Of a DNA stretch of 64,000 nucleotides, positions 34,467 to 45,249 are shown piece by piece. Source of the DNA: Winogradskyella sp. GTDB lineage: Bacteria; Bacteroidota; Bacteroidia; Flavobacteriales; Flavobacteriaceae. The notes under the pieces are model-generated. The model saw only the letters and a list, made by a program, of their open reading frames with translations, was not told where the DNA came from and searched no databases. The translations under genes and the position numbers were made by a program. How positions within the stretch are numbered: position 1 is the first letter of the stretch; each line of letters begins with the position of its first letter. Location: NCBI RefSeq assembly GCF_013213835.1, contig NZ_JABSSU010000005.1:141294-205293 (forward strand), given 5' to 3'.

Positions 34467-34594
34467 CCTTAGGTGGGACACCCACATTTTATGATATTGA
34501 TTGTCTAATCAGTCACAGTATTTAGACTGGAAGAATCCCATATTATACCGCTTCCATCTATAAAAAAGCACATCTTTTTTTGATGTGCTTTTTG
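34353..34594 (+). ncRNA. Candidate small RNA unit before the T9SS array
   Basis: A promoter-like site ends at 34346 and a strong terminator lies at 34562-34594, with no reading frame of note between and 170 bases still to go before the next gene. The interval contains nested short hairpins: CCTAA with TTAGG (about 34451-34473) and GTGGG-ACA-CCCAC just after. Such a unit would make an RNA of about 240 nt. No known RNA family was recognised, and an attenuated leader of the T9SS gene is an alternative. The 34125-34763 gap holds nothing else that I see. Confidence 0.3.
34562..34594 (+). terminator. Terminator upstream of the T9SS gene array
   Basis: AAAAAGCACATC and GATGTGCTTTTT pair around a T-rich loop and are followed by TTTGCTTTT. 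It has no coding gene upstream on its strand, which supports a noncoding or leader transcript. Confidence 0.75.
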
Positions 34595-34763
34595 CTTTTA
34601 ATAAGTATCCTAGAAACATACACCTTTCACAGAACAAAACAACCATACACCCTAATTAACACTAAGTTAATCTAATATTAATGTGATACCTCACTGACAT
34701 TTCTATATTTGGCGTCCCAAACTACCCTATTGTCTTAACTACTTACTATACTTATTAGACAAT

Positions 34764-37700
34764 ATGAAACATTTTTACATTTTACTGCTTGCTTTATTTG
34801 TTAGTGGTTCAACTTTTAGTCAAATAAATGAAAATTTTGATTCTGGCCTAAGCAACAGTTATTCAACGGGTAACGCAATTTTAGCAAGTGGTACTTGGAC
34901 AATTAAAGACGTAATTCAAGAATCTTCCTCTAATTCAAGATCCGGATTCGCCGCTAGAATTAATGACGACAAAACTGGAGCTCACATTACAACACCAAAC
35001 TTAAATGGAGCTGGAACCATTACTTTTTGGTATCGCGAATTAAACAGTGGTGGCGGAACTTTCAATCTACAGATTGCTACTAATGGCGGCTCATATACAA
35101 CTATAGATTCCCAAGTTTATTCTGGTCAAACATACTCTGAATACTCATTTGATATAAACAGTGCTAGTGCAAATCTAACTGTAAGGATTTTAAGTGATGA
35201 TAATTCAGGCCATTTAATTATTGACGACCTTCAAATTACATCATATTCCTCAGGCCCAACACCAACCATCATCTTATCAGAAACCACATTATCAGGATTT
35301 AATTACGTAGAAAGTAATGGTCCTTCAACTGCCCAATCTTTTGATGTTTCCGGTACTGATTTAGACAATACTGATGTCATCATTACTGCACCTACTGACT
35401 TTGAAGTATCAGATGCCGAAAACGGAACTTATGGTAGTTCCATTACGCTATCGGCTTTTGATGGAACAACTGATGAATTATGGGTGAGATTAGCAGATGG
35501 TAAAGCAATTGGTAATTACTCTGGCGATATAACAACAAGTGGTGGTGGAGATACAACACCTCCAACTCTATCACTAAGTGGTGAGGTTACTGCTGCTCCG
35601 CCCACAAATGACAACTGCTCAAACGCTATTGCACTTACCGTTAACAACTCATGTTCATCTTCCTCTTACTCGAATGCGAATGGTACGAATAGCGGAACAC
35701 TTCCAGATCCTGGATGCAGTATTTATTCTGGGGCAGATGTTTGGTTCAGTATCGAAGTGCCAACTTCTGGTAATTTAGATATTGAAACGACTGCTGACGG
35801 CATTACTGACGGTGCAATGGCACTATACTCTGGTACTTGTGGTGCTTTAACTTTAATTGAGTGTGATGATGACGATGGTGCAGGATTTATGCCGTTAATT
35901 TCTGTTACAGGTTTAGTACCTGAATCTACAGTTTATGTGTTATTCTGGGCATATGATGGAGCCGAAGAAGGATCATTTAATATTTGTGCGGTGGATCCTA
36001 TCGTTCCACCAACTATCACATTATCAGAAACAAGTCTAACTGGCTTCACATATGAAGAAGGAAGTGGTCCTTCAGACGAACTGACATTCACAGCAGAAGG
36101 AAGTAGTTTAACTACAGACATTACAATTACAGCTCCAACAAATTTTGAAATTTCTACTACATCTGGCTCTGGCTTTGCTTCCAGCTTAATGCTCACACCT
36201 ACTGATGGTACTGTTAGCACAACTACTATTTATGTGCGATTAGCTTCTACACTAGATATTGACACTTATAATGGTACCTTAAGCGCTACTAGTACCGGTG
36301 CAACTCAACAAGATATCAATTTAAGTGGTGAGGTTACAGCTGTTTCTTGTGCAAGTTCAACAACAACTTTCCCTTTCAATGGCGTTAGTGGTAGCACAAA
36401 CTTAGATCATGATAATAGCGGAAGTAATCCTTCAGGTAGTAATGGCGAATCTTGTGGTAACAACTACAGAATTTATTATGATTCTCAACCAAGTACAGAT
36501 GGAAGCGGTAACTACCTAAGATCAAACACAATTGATGGTTTAATCGAGAGTGCGGATTGGGGAGGAACCGGTAAATTTGAAACATTCTCCATTGATGTTT
36601 CTGGGGAAACCTCTGTAGATATAGAAACTTTTGGAAATACAACTAATAGTGGATTTAATACTAATAGTGAACAGTTTCAATGGTGGTATAAGTTGGATGG
36701 AGGAGCTGAGACTAACTTAGGGTCAGCATTTGGTGACGGAACCCCCTATACTGGTTCTTTAGCAATTGCGCCAACGACTATTAATGTTACTGGTGTCAAT
36801 TCGTTAAAGGTCGGTTTCACTTTCAACATGAATGGAGGTTCTGATGGTTTTGAAGATGTAGACCTTACTGTAACAAAAACACCAACAACTTACACCTATA
36901 ATGGTACTTGGTCACCTTCTACTCCAATAGGCAATTCAACTGTTAATGATTTTATAGTCATTGCATCAGGAAATATATCTATAGATGCAGATATAACTTG
37001 TAGCTCATTTACGGTTAACGCTGGCGCAGGAGTGACTATAGACTCTGGCGTTACGGTTACAGTTAATGATGTCACAGATGGCTTCACTTTAGAATCTACC
37101 TCGAGTTCTTTTGCAAGCTTAATTCTAGACGGTAGTATTAGTGGTACGGTGAACTATAAACGTTATGCCAATTCTTACACCAATAATAGCACTTTTGATG
37201 ATAATGATCTTATCGCTCCACCATTAGCTGTAACTCAATTCAGCGACTTTGCTACGGCTAATTCGGGATCTCTATTGGCTTCAGGTAGTTTAAGAGCCTT
37301 TGCACCTTTTGATAAAGGTACAGGTACGTATATCAACTACAACAATACAGATATGACACCACTTAACCCTGGTACTGGTTATAGAGTAGCCACGATACCT
37401 ACAAGTGACCAAATATTAACCTTCACAGGGACTCCAGTATCATCTGACTTAACTGGTGCCTCTGGAATTAACATAGAAGATAATGGTCCACAGTTTGCCG
37501 ATTGGAACCTTATTGGGAATCCGTATCCTTCTTACATAGACTTAGAGGCCTTTTTAACACATGAAGTGTCTACAGCAACATCAGGTGAGCGAAATATTGA
37601 TTTATTGGAAGGTTTATCGGGCGTTTATGGTTATGATGGGAACTCTAATGATGGATGGACGGTGATTACTTTAGCTAATGATGCTGGTGAGTTACTAGCA

Positions 37701-38516
37701 CCTGGACAAGGATTCTTTGTTGCTGCTGACGGTACTGATGTTGCAGCACATAATATAGAGTTCACGAAAGATATGCGCAGAACAGGTACCGCTGACGACT
37801 TTATTGCTTTTAATGACAGTAATTCATTAACGTATTTAGAGCTAAAAGCATATACTGTAAACAACGCATACCATACCGAATTTTATTTTAACCCTAACGC
37901 CTCATTAGGTTTAGACCCAGGCTATGACGCAGTGGTGTTTGGTGGCAATGCACCTAGTACGTTTGCCTTATACTCTCATTTGGTACAAGACAATGCTGGG
38001 TCACCATTTGCTTTACAAGCCCTTGGTAGTAATGATGTATCAAACGTAACCATTCCACTTGGTATTAATGCTAATGCTGGTGAGCAACTGACTTTTACAA
38101 TACATGAAATGCAAATTCCTGATACGGTTAATGTATACCTTGAAGATACTGTAGAAAATACAATAACGCTACTTAACACTTCAGATTATATTATGACACC
38201 TTCGAGTCAACTGACAGGTACTGGTCGTTTTTACATCACATTTACCAATACAACTTTATCGACGCTTGAGGAAACTTTAGACATCGTAGACATCTATGCC
38301 AATAATACTAACAGAACGGTTGTTGTTTCTGGGGAATTAGATGCAAATACCTCAGCAACATTGTTTGACCTTCAGGGAAGAGTAGTGGAAACTGCAACAT
38401 TAGACGCTTCAAAGCTAACAAACACAATTAATGTGAATCATTTAAGAACCGGTGTGTACATTGTACAACTCACTAATGCTTCTGGTAGTAAAACGTCTAA
38501 GATTATACTGAAATAA
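34764..38516 (+). CDS. T9SS cargo protein 1, multidomain cell-surface protein
   Basis: This 1250-residue protein has a Sec signal (MKHFYILLLALFVSGSTFS). A jelly-roll-like N-terminal domain follows (ITFWYRELNSGGGTFNLQI). Then come two similar beta-sandwich repeats (TIILSETTLSGFNYVESNGPS and TITLSETSLTGFTYEEGSGPS, each ending LSGEV) around a CUB-like segment (NDNCSNAIALTVNNSCSS). From about residue 745 the shared C-terminal module of this gene array begins, and the last ~80 residues are a type A sorting domain (LFDLQGRVVE, GVYIVQLTNASGSKTSKIILK). The protein should cross the outer membrane by the type IX system and be attached or released at the surface. Binding target is unknown; no catalytic motif was seen. 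Confidence 0.88.
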   Translation: MKHFYILLLALFVSGSTFSQINENFDSGLSNSYSTGNAILASGTWTIKDVIQESSSNSRSGFAARINDDKTGAHITTPNLNGAGTITFWYRELNSGGGTFNLQIATNGGSYTTIDSQVYSGQTYSEYSFDINSASANLTVRILSDDNSGHLIIDDLQITSYSSGPTPTIILSETTLSGFNYVESNGPSTAQSFDVSGTDLDNTDVIITAPTDFEVSDAENGTYGSSITLSAFDGTTDELWVRLADGKAIGNYSGDITTSGGGDTTPPTLSLSGEVTAAPPTNDNCSNAIALTVNNSCSSSSYSNANGTNSGTLPDPGCSIYSGADVWFSIEVPTSGNLDIETTADGITDGAMALYSGTCGALTLIECDDDDGAGFMPLISVTGLVPESTVYVLFWAYDGAEEGSFNICAVDPIVPPTITLSETSLTGFTYEEGSGPSDELTFTAEGSSLTTDITITAPTNFEISTTSGSGFASSLMLTPTDGTVSTTTIYVRLASTLDIDTYNGTLSATSTGATQQDINLSGEVTAVSCASSTTTFPFNGVSGSTNLDHDNSGSNPSGSNGESCGNNYRIYYDSQPSTDGSGNYLRSNTIDGLIESADWGGTGKFETFSIDVSGETSVDIETFGNTTNSGFNTNSEQFQWWYKLDGGAETNLGSAFGDGTPYTGSLAIAPTTINVTGVNSLKVGFTFNMNGGSDGFEDVDLTVTKTPTTYTYNGTWSPSTPIGNSTVNDFIVIASGNISIDADITCSSFTVNAGAGVTIDSGVTVTVNDVTDGFTLESTSSSFASLILDGSISGTVNYKRYANSYTNNSTFDDNDLIAPPLAVTQFSDFATANSGSLLASGSLRAFAPFDKGTGTYINYNNTDMTPLNPGTGYRVATIPTSDQILTFTGTPVSSDLTGASGINIEDNGPQFADWNLIGNPYPSYIDLEAFLTHEVSTATSGERNIDLLEGLSGVYGYDGNSNDGWTVITLANDAGELLAPGQGFFVAADGTDVAAHNIEFTKDMRRTGTADDFIAFNDSNSLTYLELKAYTVNNAYHTEFYFNPNASLGLDPGYDAVVFGGNAPSTFALYSHLVQDNAGSPFALQALGSNDVSNVTIPLGINANAGEQLTFTIHEMQIPDTVNVYLEDTVENTITLLNTSDYIMTPSSQLTGTGRFYITFTNTTLSTLEETLDIVDIYANNTNRTVVVSGELDANTSATLFDLQGRVVETATLDASKLTNTINVNHLRTGVYIVQLTNASGSKTSKIILK

Positions 38517-38541
38517 AGGTATTTCACATCTACCACAATTT

Positions 38542-38573
38542 AAAAACGCGTCCTTTTACAGGATGCGTTTTTC
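38542..38573 (+). terminator. Terminator after T9SS cargo gene 1
   Basis: AAAAACGCGTCC and GGATGCGTTTTT pair, with one mismatch, around TTTTACA, 25 bases after the stop, and are followed by CTTT. Confidence 0.8.
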
Positions 38574-38798
38574 TTTATACCACATTACATTGACGTCTTG
38601 TCATTCAATAAGTAACACCTGGCTACTGATATGCTGTGACATATTCGTAAAAAGTGTGTCTAATTTTTGAGGATATTGTAAAACTGATATCATTAGAGTG
38701 CATTTCATCGATAGGTATGTTAAATTTCACGTAAATGTCGACGAAACGACTTATTTTTACGATGAAATCCTAATTACTAAGACATAAACCCGCTTATA

Positions 38799-41700
38799 AT
38801 GAAAAAGAATAGCATCCTTGTTATACTCTTACTCATCATCCCTATGTTGAGTTTTGGACAAAGCACCATTTACTTAGAAACGTTTTCCGGACAAGTAGGT
38901 AAAGGCGCCTCAGGAAGTATTCCTCTAGTCGATTTAACCGATGTTACTTGGAATATTGATATTGCCAATGCCAACGTCAGTAACAATTATGTATTTAATG
39001 TAAGAACACTTAATAATGGTAGCACAGTATTTGAGTCTCGAAACGTTGGAACTTCAATTTGGCTATCACCAACAATTAATATTTCTTCATATTCTGACAT
39101 TACATTCACCATTGATGCTTCGCAAGGACGCAATCAACTAGATAATGATGATACGCTGACTACCGAATACCGTTTGGATGACGGTCCTTGGACCGTTGCT
39201 GACACAAATGGCTCATTATCTAATGATTATGGTAATGTCACGATTAGTCAAGATAACCTTAATGGTAATACTCTTGAACTTAGAATTACTTCAGTGAACA
39301 ATGCTAACAATGAACGTCATCGTTTTAATAATATCGAAGTCACAGGTACGGCAGATTGTAATACTGCATTTTCATTACCTTTTAATGAAGGATTTGAAGG
39401 AGGATCATTTCCTCCAGACTGTTGGCAAAGCTATAGAGGTACCAATGGTTTAGGTACAGGGTTTGATTGGACGTCCACAACTTTAACTTCTAATTCTGGA
39501 AATACTTCCGCCTTTGTTGAATATGAAGCTGTAAATGGCGGCAATGCAGAAGACTGGTTAGTAACACCCGCTATAGACCTCAGTAATACGCAACCTCAAC
39601 TGCGCTTTTTTGCCAGAGATCAATTTACAATCAATTATAACACCTCCTATTCAATCAGAATTTCTGAAACCTCGCAAACTGATATTTCAAGCTTTACAAC
39701 CATTCAGACCTATACTGAAGCAACCTTAGGCAATGCATTTAATGAAAAAGTCATTGATTTGTCCGCGTTTACAGGGACTGTATACATCGCTTTTGTTATG
39801 GAACAGAATGATGGAGACAATTGGTTTTTAGATGATATTTCAGTAGAAGATATTTCAACTTGTACCACACCTGAAGATGTTACTAATATCACTACAGTTT
39901 TTGAAAATAACAGCATCAGACTAGACTGGCAATTGAGCGCATGCTATGATGAACTACTTATTATTGCTAGGGAAAATAATCCAGTAAGCGCAACACCTGT
40001 AGGAGATGGCAGTACGTATATGGCAGACACTGACTTTGGTAGCGGCACCGAAATCTCTACAGACGAGTTTGTAGTGTTTAAAGGAGTCGCCACAGGTGGT
40101 AATATTAGTAATGTTATCTTAGGAAGTTCATATCACTTTGAAATCTTTACAAGAAAAGGTAGCAATTGGAGTGCTGGAGTGCCTTTTAGTTATGACAGTG
40201 ATTATTGCACAGTAACTGGGGATACAGCGTTTTTTGATACTTCCATCACCTTAGTCAACTTTGGCAGTATTAATAATGTCACTGGTCAAGGCTCAGGTTA
40301 TGACGATTTCACTGCACAATCTACAAGTATAGCACAAGGTAACTCTGAAGATTTAACCGTACAACTAAATACGGATGGTGATGTCACTATTTATAGTTAC
40401 GCCTGGATTGATTGGAATCAGGATGGTGATTTTTTGATGATGCTGGTGAAACCTACGATTTAGGGTTTGCAGAAAATACTGCGGATGGTCCAACATCTAA
40501 TAGTGCTTTAGCCATTACAGCACCAATAGATGCGGAACTAGGAGATACAAGGTTACGAGTACTTTGCCAATACTACAACACTTTTATTCCTAACAATGGG
40601 CCATGCGATGGCTCTACTGACGGTGAAATAGAAGATTACACCGTGACTATTCTACCTGCAATCACTTACACCTATGATAATGGTTGGTCGCCAGAAGACC
40701 CCAATGGTATAGCCACATTGGCTAATCCTATTGAAATCATTAATGGTGACGTAACCTTTTCGTTATCTACCCAAGCACAACACATAACCGTACATCCCGG
40801 TGCTGGGATGACAGTAAATTCTGGGGTACTATTAACAATTGCTGATGATTTAGAATTACAATCTGTAAGCAATGCCTATGCTAGCCTTATTTTAAATGGT
40901 GATATATCGGGTACGGTTCGTTATAAACGTCATGTGAATTCGTATACCAATGATGGTGTTTTGAATGATAATGATTTAATTTCATCCCCACTATCTGGTC
41001 AAACTTTTGGTGACTTTGCCAATGATAACAGTAATTTATTGGCTTCAAATACTCTAAGAGCCTTTGCACCTTTTGACAAAACTACCGGAACATTTACCAA
41101 CTATGATACGGTTTCTAATAACAACACGGTAATTACTGATGGCACAGCTTATAGAGTTGCAACTTCAGACGCTAATACTTTGAATTTTACAGGAGCGGTT
41201 AAAACAGATGAGGTGGATGTACCTATCGTGTCCTCAGGCCCACAATTTGATGTATGGAACCTTGTTGGTAATCCTTACACCGCCTATATTAATGTCGCTG
41301 ATTTCTTAAATCAAGAAGTGAGTCCAGGAGTTGCTAATAGAGATCTTTTAGATCCATTTGCGGTAGCAGTATACGGTTGGAATGGTAGTGGCTATGACAT
41401 TATTAATTTGTTTACAGCAGCTTCGGTAAACTTGGCACCTGGTCAAGGCTTTTTTGTAGCCACCAATGGCAATCACGATTTGAAGTTTGCGCCAGTCATG
41501 CGTAAAACGAGTATTCAAGCGGGTACTTCTGACGACTTTATTGCTAATGGAAACACTAATGCAGTGCAATTTGCACGACTGAAGTTAGCCACAACAGCAA
41601 AAAGCTATACGACATCCTTCTACTTTGACGACAACACCACCATGGATTTAGATCCTGGTTATGATACTGCAGTTTTTGGAGGTAATGCTCCTAGTGATTT

Positions 41701-42250
41701 TGCCTTATACTCTAAACTTGTTGGTGAAAACAACATGCCATTTGCTATACAGGCTATAAACACTACTCATCTTTCCAACGTTACTATCCCTTTAGGAGTC
41801 AATGCCAATGCAGGCGAGCAATTAACATTTAGTATTGAAGCAATGCAATTACCCTCGACTATTAATGTGTACTTAGAAGATCAAGTGACCAATACTGTTA
41901 CCTTACTTAATACCAGTAATTATATCCTTACACCAAATACTAACTTACAAGGTACTGGCAGATTCTATGTTCACTTCACCAACACCACACTTTCTGCCCC
42001 AGATCAGACCCTAGATAGCATCCAGATACAATCTGATAATAGAAACAAAAACATTGTGATTAGCGGAGTCTTGTCCACATCTAGTGAAGTACACATTATA
42101 GATCTTAACGGCAGAGTGATTACAACACACGCATTGGATCCTACCACGACTATACAACGCATTAATGTAAATCATATAAATGCAGGTGTATATATGGTAC
42201 AAGTACATAATGCTACAGGCCATAAAACCGTAAAAGTAATTTTAAAATAA
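38799..42250 (+). pseudogene. T9SS cargo protein 2, frameshifted in its GEVED domain
   Basis: This is one gene split by a frameshift. The first part (38799-40463, 554 codons) has a signal peptide (MKKNSILVILLLIIPMLSFG), a beta domain, a choice-of-anchor-J-like domain (LPFNEGFEGGSFPPDCWQSY...GNAEDWLVTPAIDL) and most of a GEVED domain (FGSINNVTGQGSGYDDFT, AWIDWNQDGDF). At a six-T tract (40430-40435) the frame is lost and stops at 40463. The other frame resumes at once with DDAGETYDLGFAENT, ends the domain with GEIEDYTVTI, and runs through the shared C-terminal module and sorting domain to 42250. Two T fewer, or one more, restores about 1150 residues. It could be a pseudogene, a sequencing error or a slippage switch. 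A separate start at 40643 is not credible. Confidence 0.85.
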
Positions 42251-42584
42251 ACGATGAGTCTATACTTGTTAAAACTAAAAAACGGACACATTTATGTAAA
42301 TGCAGTTTAATTTTCAAGCCTTTACATTGGGATACTAAACTTGTCTACGATTTAGTTGATAATCTTAACATAAATCAATAAGCGATGTATTTCATCGATA
42401 TTATATTGCTTTTTGTCGTTGTTTTTATTACTATTGTCGGTATTATAGTTTGAAAAACACTATTGAGTCCCAAATCTTCAATAGTATTACACATTCAAGC
42501 GTCTAAATCCTACAGTGCCGCCTATTAAGAGCTTTTTATAGATCTGTTAATTAAAGTTTAACACTCTCAAATAGCCCCTTAATA
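42251..42584. other. Noncoding leader between T9SS cargo genes 2 and 3
   Basis: These 334 bases have no gene. A small inverted repeat, CGATG-TATTT-CATCG, lies near 42383, and 14 of 15 bases around it (TGTATTTCATCGATA) are shared with the leader of cargo gene 2 (TGCATTTCATCGATA, near 38698). No terminator was seen after the frameshifted gene. Confidence 0.4.
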
Positions 42585-45071
42585 ATGAAAAATCTCTACC
42601 TCTCTCTTTGTGCAATTGCGCTGTCGCTTAATTGTTTGTATTCTCAAACTGAAGTCATCGAAAATGTTAATCTTGGACCTATTGAATTAGTTGTCTATGG
42701 TAATGATTTATACATCGCCAATACCTACGACAACAAAGTTCAAAAAATAGACATGACGTCACCTTCACCTACACTGATAGATGTTGCTACTAATATTGGA
42801 GGTGCCGCTGGTTTAGCTATAAGAGGTGATGAATTATTTGTATCAGGCTATAATGACACGAATATTTATAAACTAGATCTTACCTTACCCATTCCGATAA
42901 CCCCAACCGTCATTTTTTCTGATACTTCATGCCCTTATGGTCTTGAAGTTAAGGGTGACGACCTCTATGTGGCCGAAATAGATTGTAATACCATCTTTAA
43001 AATAGATGTAACCGATCCAGAACCAAGTGCTGTAACCGTAGTTGAAACAGGATTGGATGGACCTACAAGTTTGGCCATTAAAAATGACATCCTTTACATT
43101 ACCCAACAAGGTTCAAACAAGATTTCTACTGCAGATCTAAAGGCTAATTTACCAACGACAGTATCAGACGTTGTAACTGGTCTCAATGGTCCTTTTGCCT
43201 CATATCTTAATGGAGATTATTTATACTTTAGTGAAGGTGGTGCTAATGTGAACTCTGGCACAAATAAGATTTCAAAGTTCAATACTAATGATATTTCACC
43301 TACCGTAACTGTGATATACTCAAACCTTACAGACCCAACAGGTTTTGCTTTAGACGGTGATGAGATGTATTTTTCAGATTATTGGGATGGTAAAATATTT
43401 AGGTTTGACACTAATATTCCTTTTAGAACAGCAGGATCTGGCGACTGGAACTCGAGTCTAACTTGGACTGGTGGTAGCATTCCAACTTCGACAGAAGGTG
43501 TACAAATTAATCATAACGTCACCATGAGTTCTGGTGTTGTTCATAATGATAATATCACAATATCAAGTGGCTCATTAACCATCGAAAAACAAGCCAGTTT
43601 AACCATTAACGGCACCTTAACGACCAACAATAGTGTTATTTTAGACTCAGATTCCGATGAATATTCTAGCTTAATTGCTACAACTGTTGTCGGAGAAATT
43701 GCGTATCAACGCGCTATAAATGCCTACACGAATGATGCAGTTCTTAATGATAATGATTTGGTGTCTTCCCCAGTTGGTACAATAGCTTTTTCAGATTTAG
43801 CCAATCATTTAGATAATACCAATCTATTAGCGTCAGGATCACTCAGAGCCTTTGCCCCATTTGACAAAACAGCCAACCCTGCTGCTTATGTGAATTTTGA
43901 CGTTAACAACGCTGATAATATCATCTTAGGTAGAGGCTACCGAGCGGCAACTACAGACGGTGGTACTATTACCTTTGAAGGTACACCAGTAACAAGTGCA
44001 GTAAGTTATAATATCACGGATTCAGGTAATGGATATGAAGAATGGAATTTAATAGGTAATCCTTATCCTTCCTTTATCGATGCCAATCTATTTTTAAATC
44101 ATGAAGTTTCACTAGGGGTAACCAACGCAAGTTTATTAGATAACAACGCCATCGGTATTTACGGATATGACGGGAATACTTCTGATGGTTGGGAAGTCAT
44201 TACCTTAGCCAATGCTGGTGGTAAACATATTGCACCTGGACAAGGCTTTTTTGTAGCTGCAGACGGCGATGATGTTGTTGCGCATGATATTGAGTTTACT
44301 CCAGCAATGCGACTGGCAAGTGCTGCTGACGATTTTATCGCTGGACGTCATGGAGAAAACACAACAAATGGCAGCACGTTAACCTTTGTTAAGTTGAAAA
44401 TCAACAATACCAGTGCTAACTTTATAACTGATATTTATTTTGATAATAATTGCTCATTAGGATTAGACCCAGGCTACGATGCCATGATTTGGGGTGGCAC
44501 AGCGCCAAGTAATTTTTCGATATATACGCATTTGGTTGAAGATAATACAGGTGTAGACATTGCATTGCAAGCCGTAGGAAGTAATGACATCAATGATGTT
44601 ATCATACCGGTAGGTGTCAATGCAAGTGCTGGCACCCAATTAACCTTTAGTATTGATGAGATGAATAATATACCAAGTACAGTAGAAATATATTTAGATG
44701 ATACCGTTTCAGGCACTAGTACCTTATTAAATGATGGCCATTATGTCTTCACACCATCAAGCAACCTCGCTGGTACAGGACGTTTTTATTTAAGGTTTAC
44801 AAACACCACCTTATCCTTAACCGAAGACAGTTTAGAGCATCTGCAAATTGTCTCTAACCACCGTGAAAAAACCATAGATATTATTGGTAATCTACAACCA
44901 GAAATTACTGCCACATTATTTGATATACAAGGGCGTATCGTACTATCTACAGTACTCAATAGTCGCACATTAAAACAATCTATTGCAGTAGACACGATTA
45001 ACCCTGGAGTATATGTCGTACAACTAAACCATAGTAACCAAAACAAAACCCAAAAGGTCATTATTAATTAA
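42585..45071 (+). CDS. T9SS cargo protein 3 with N-terminal beta-propeller
   Basis: This 828-residue protein has a signal peptide (MKNLYLSLCAIALSLNCLYS). The N-terminal ~280 residues form repeats of ~45 residues of NHL/YncE type, for example LVVYGNDLYIANTYDNKVQKIDM, LAIRGDELFVSGYNDTNIYKLDL, LEVKGDDLYVAEIDCNTIFKIDV and FALDGDEMYFSDYWDGKIFRFD, giving a likely six-bladed propeller. The shared module follows, starting near SGDWNSSLTWTGGSIPTS. The C-terminus is a type A sorting domain (LFDIQGRIVLS, GVYVVQLNHSNQNKTQKVIIN). It is predicted to be displayed on or released from the cell surface by the type IX system, with a binding role for the propeller as inference. Confidence 0.88.
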   Translation: MKNLYLSLCAIALSLNCLYSQTEVIENVNLGPIELVVYGNDLYIANTYDNKVQKIDMTSPSPTLIDVATNIGGAAGLAIRGDELFVSGYNDTNIYKLDLTLPIPITPTVIFSDTSCPYGLEVKGDDLYVAEIDCNTIFKIDVTDPEPSAVTVVETGLDGPTSLAIKNDILYITQQGSNKISTADLKANLPTTVSDVVTGLNGPFASYLNGDYLYFSEGGANVNSGTNKISKFNTNDISPTVTVIYSNLTDPTGFALDGDEMYFSDYWDGKIFRFDTNIPFRTAGSGDWNSSLTWTGGSIPTSTEGVQINHNVTMSSGVVHNDNITISSGSLTIEKQASLTINGTLTTNNSVILDSDSDEYSSLIATTVVGEIAYQRAINAYTNDAVLNDNDLVSSPVGTIAFSDLANHLDNTNLLASGSLRAFAPFDKTANPAAYVNFDVNNADNIILGRGYRAATTDGGTITFEGTPVTSAVSYNITDSGNGYEEWNLIGNPYPSFIDANLFLNHEVSLGVTNASLLDNNAIGIYGYDGNTSDGWEVITLANAGGKHIAPGQGFFVAADGDDVVAHDIEFTPAMRLASAADDFIAGRHGENTTNGSTLTFVKLKINNTSANFITDIYFDNNCSLGLDPGYDAMIWGGTAPSNFSIYTHLVEDNTGVDIALQAVGSNDINDVIIPVGVNASAGTQLTFSIDEMNNIPSTVEIYLDDTVSGTSTLLNDGHYVFTPSSNLAGTGRFYLRFTNTTLSLTEDSLEHLQIVSNHREKTIDIIGNLQPEITATLFDIQGRIVLSTVLNSRTLKQSIAVDTINPGVYVVQLNHSNQNKTQKVIIN

Positions 45072-45093
45072 TTACAAGCCCTTAAGCCTCTAT

Positions 45094-45129
45094 AAAAAAA
45101 AGCAGTTCAACAGAAGCTGCTTTTTTTTT
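45094..45129 (+). terminator. Terminator after T9SS cargo gene 3
   Basis: AAAAAGCAG and CTGCTTTTT pair across a loop that includes TTCAACAGAAG, ending in nine T residues, about 25 bases after the stop. Confidence 0.8.
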
Positions 45130-45161
45130 ATTCTAAGAATTTTATAAATTGAGTTTTTAAC

Positions 45162-45177
45162 ACGAAAACGTTTTCGT
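45162..45177. promoter_or_regulatory. LacI-type operator palindrome upstream of T9SS cargo gene 4
   Basis: ACGAAAACGTTTTCGT is a perfect 16-base palindrome with the central CG typical of LacI/GalR-family operators. It lies 73 bases upstream of the ATG at 45250. A TTG at about 45189 and TATTTTCG at about 45212 could be the promoter just downstream of it, so a bound regulator would sit at the -35 side. No LacI-type gene is in the window. Confidence 0.5.
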
Positions 45178-45249
45178 AAATTTATCGTTGAGAAATTTTT
45201 AAATAAAAATGTATTTTCGTGTGACTAAATGAATTAAATAACTTCATAT

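Noticed and set aside
40643..42250. Separate gene starting at 40643
   Set aside because: The same frame is open upstream to the frameshift site and continues the GEVED domain, and the proposed start has no signal peptide although the product carries a secretion domain.
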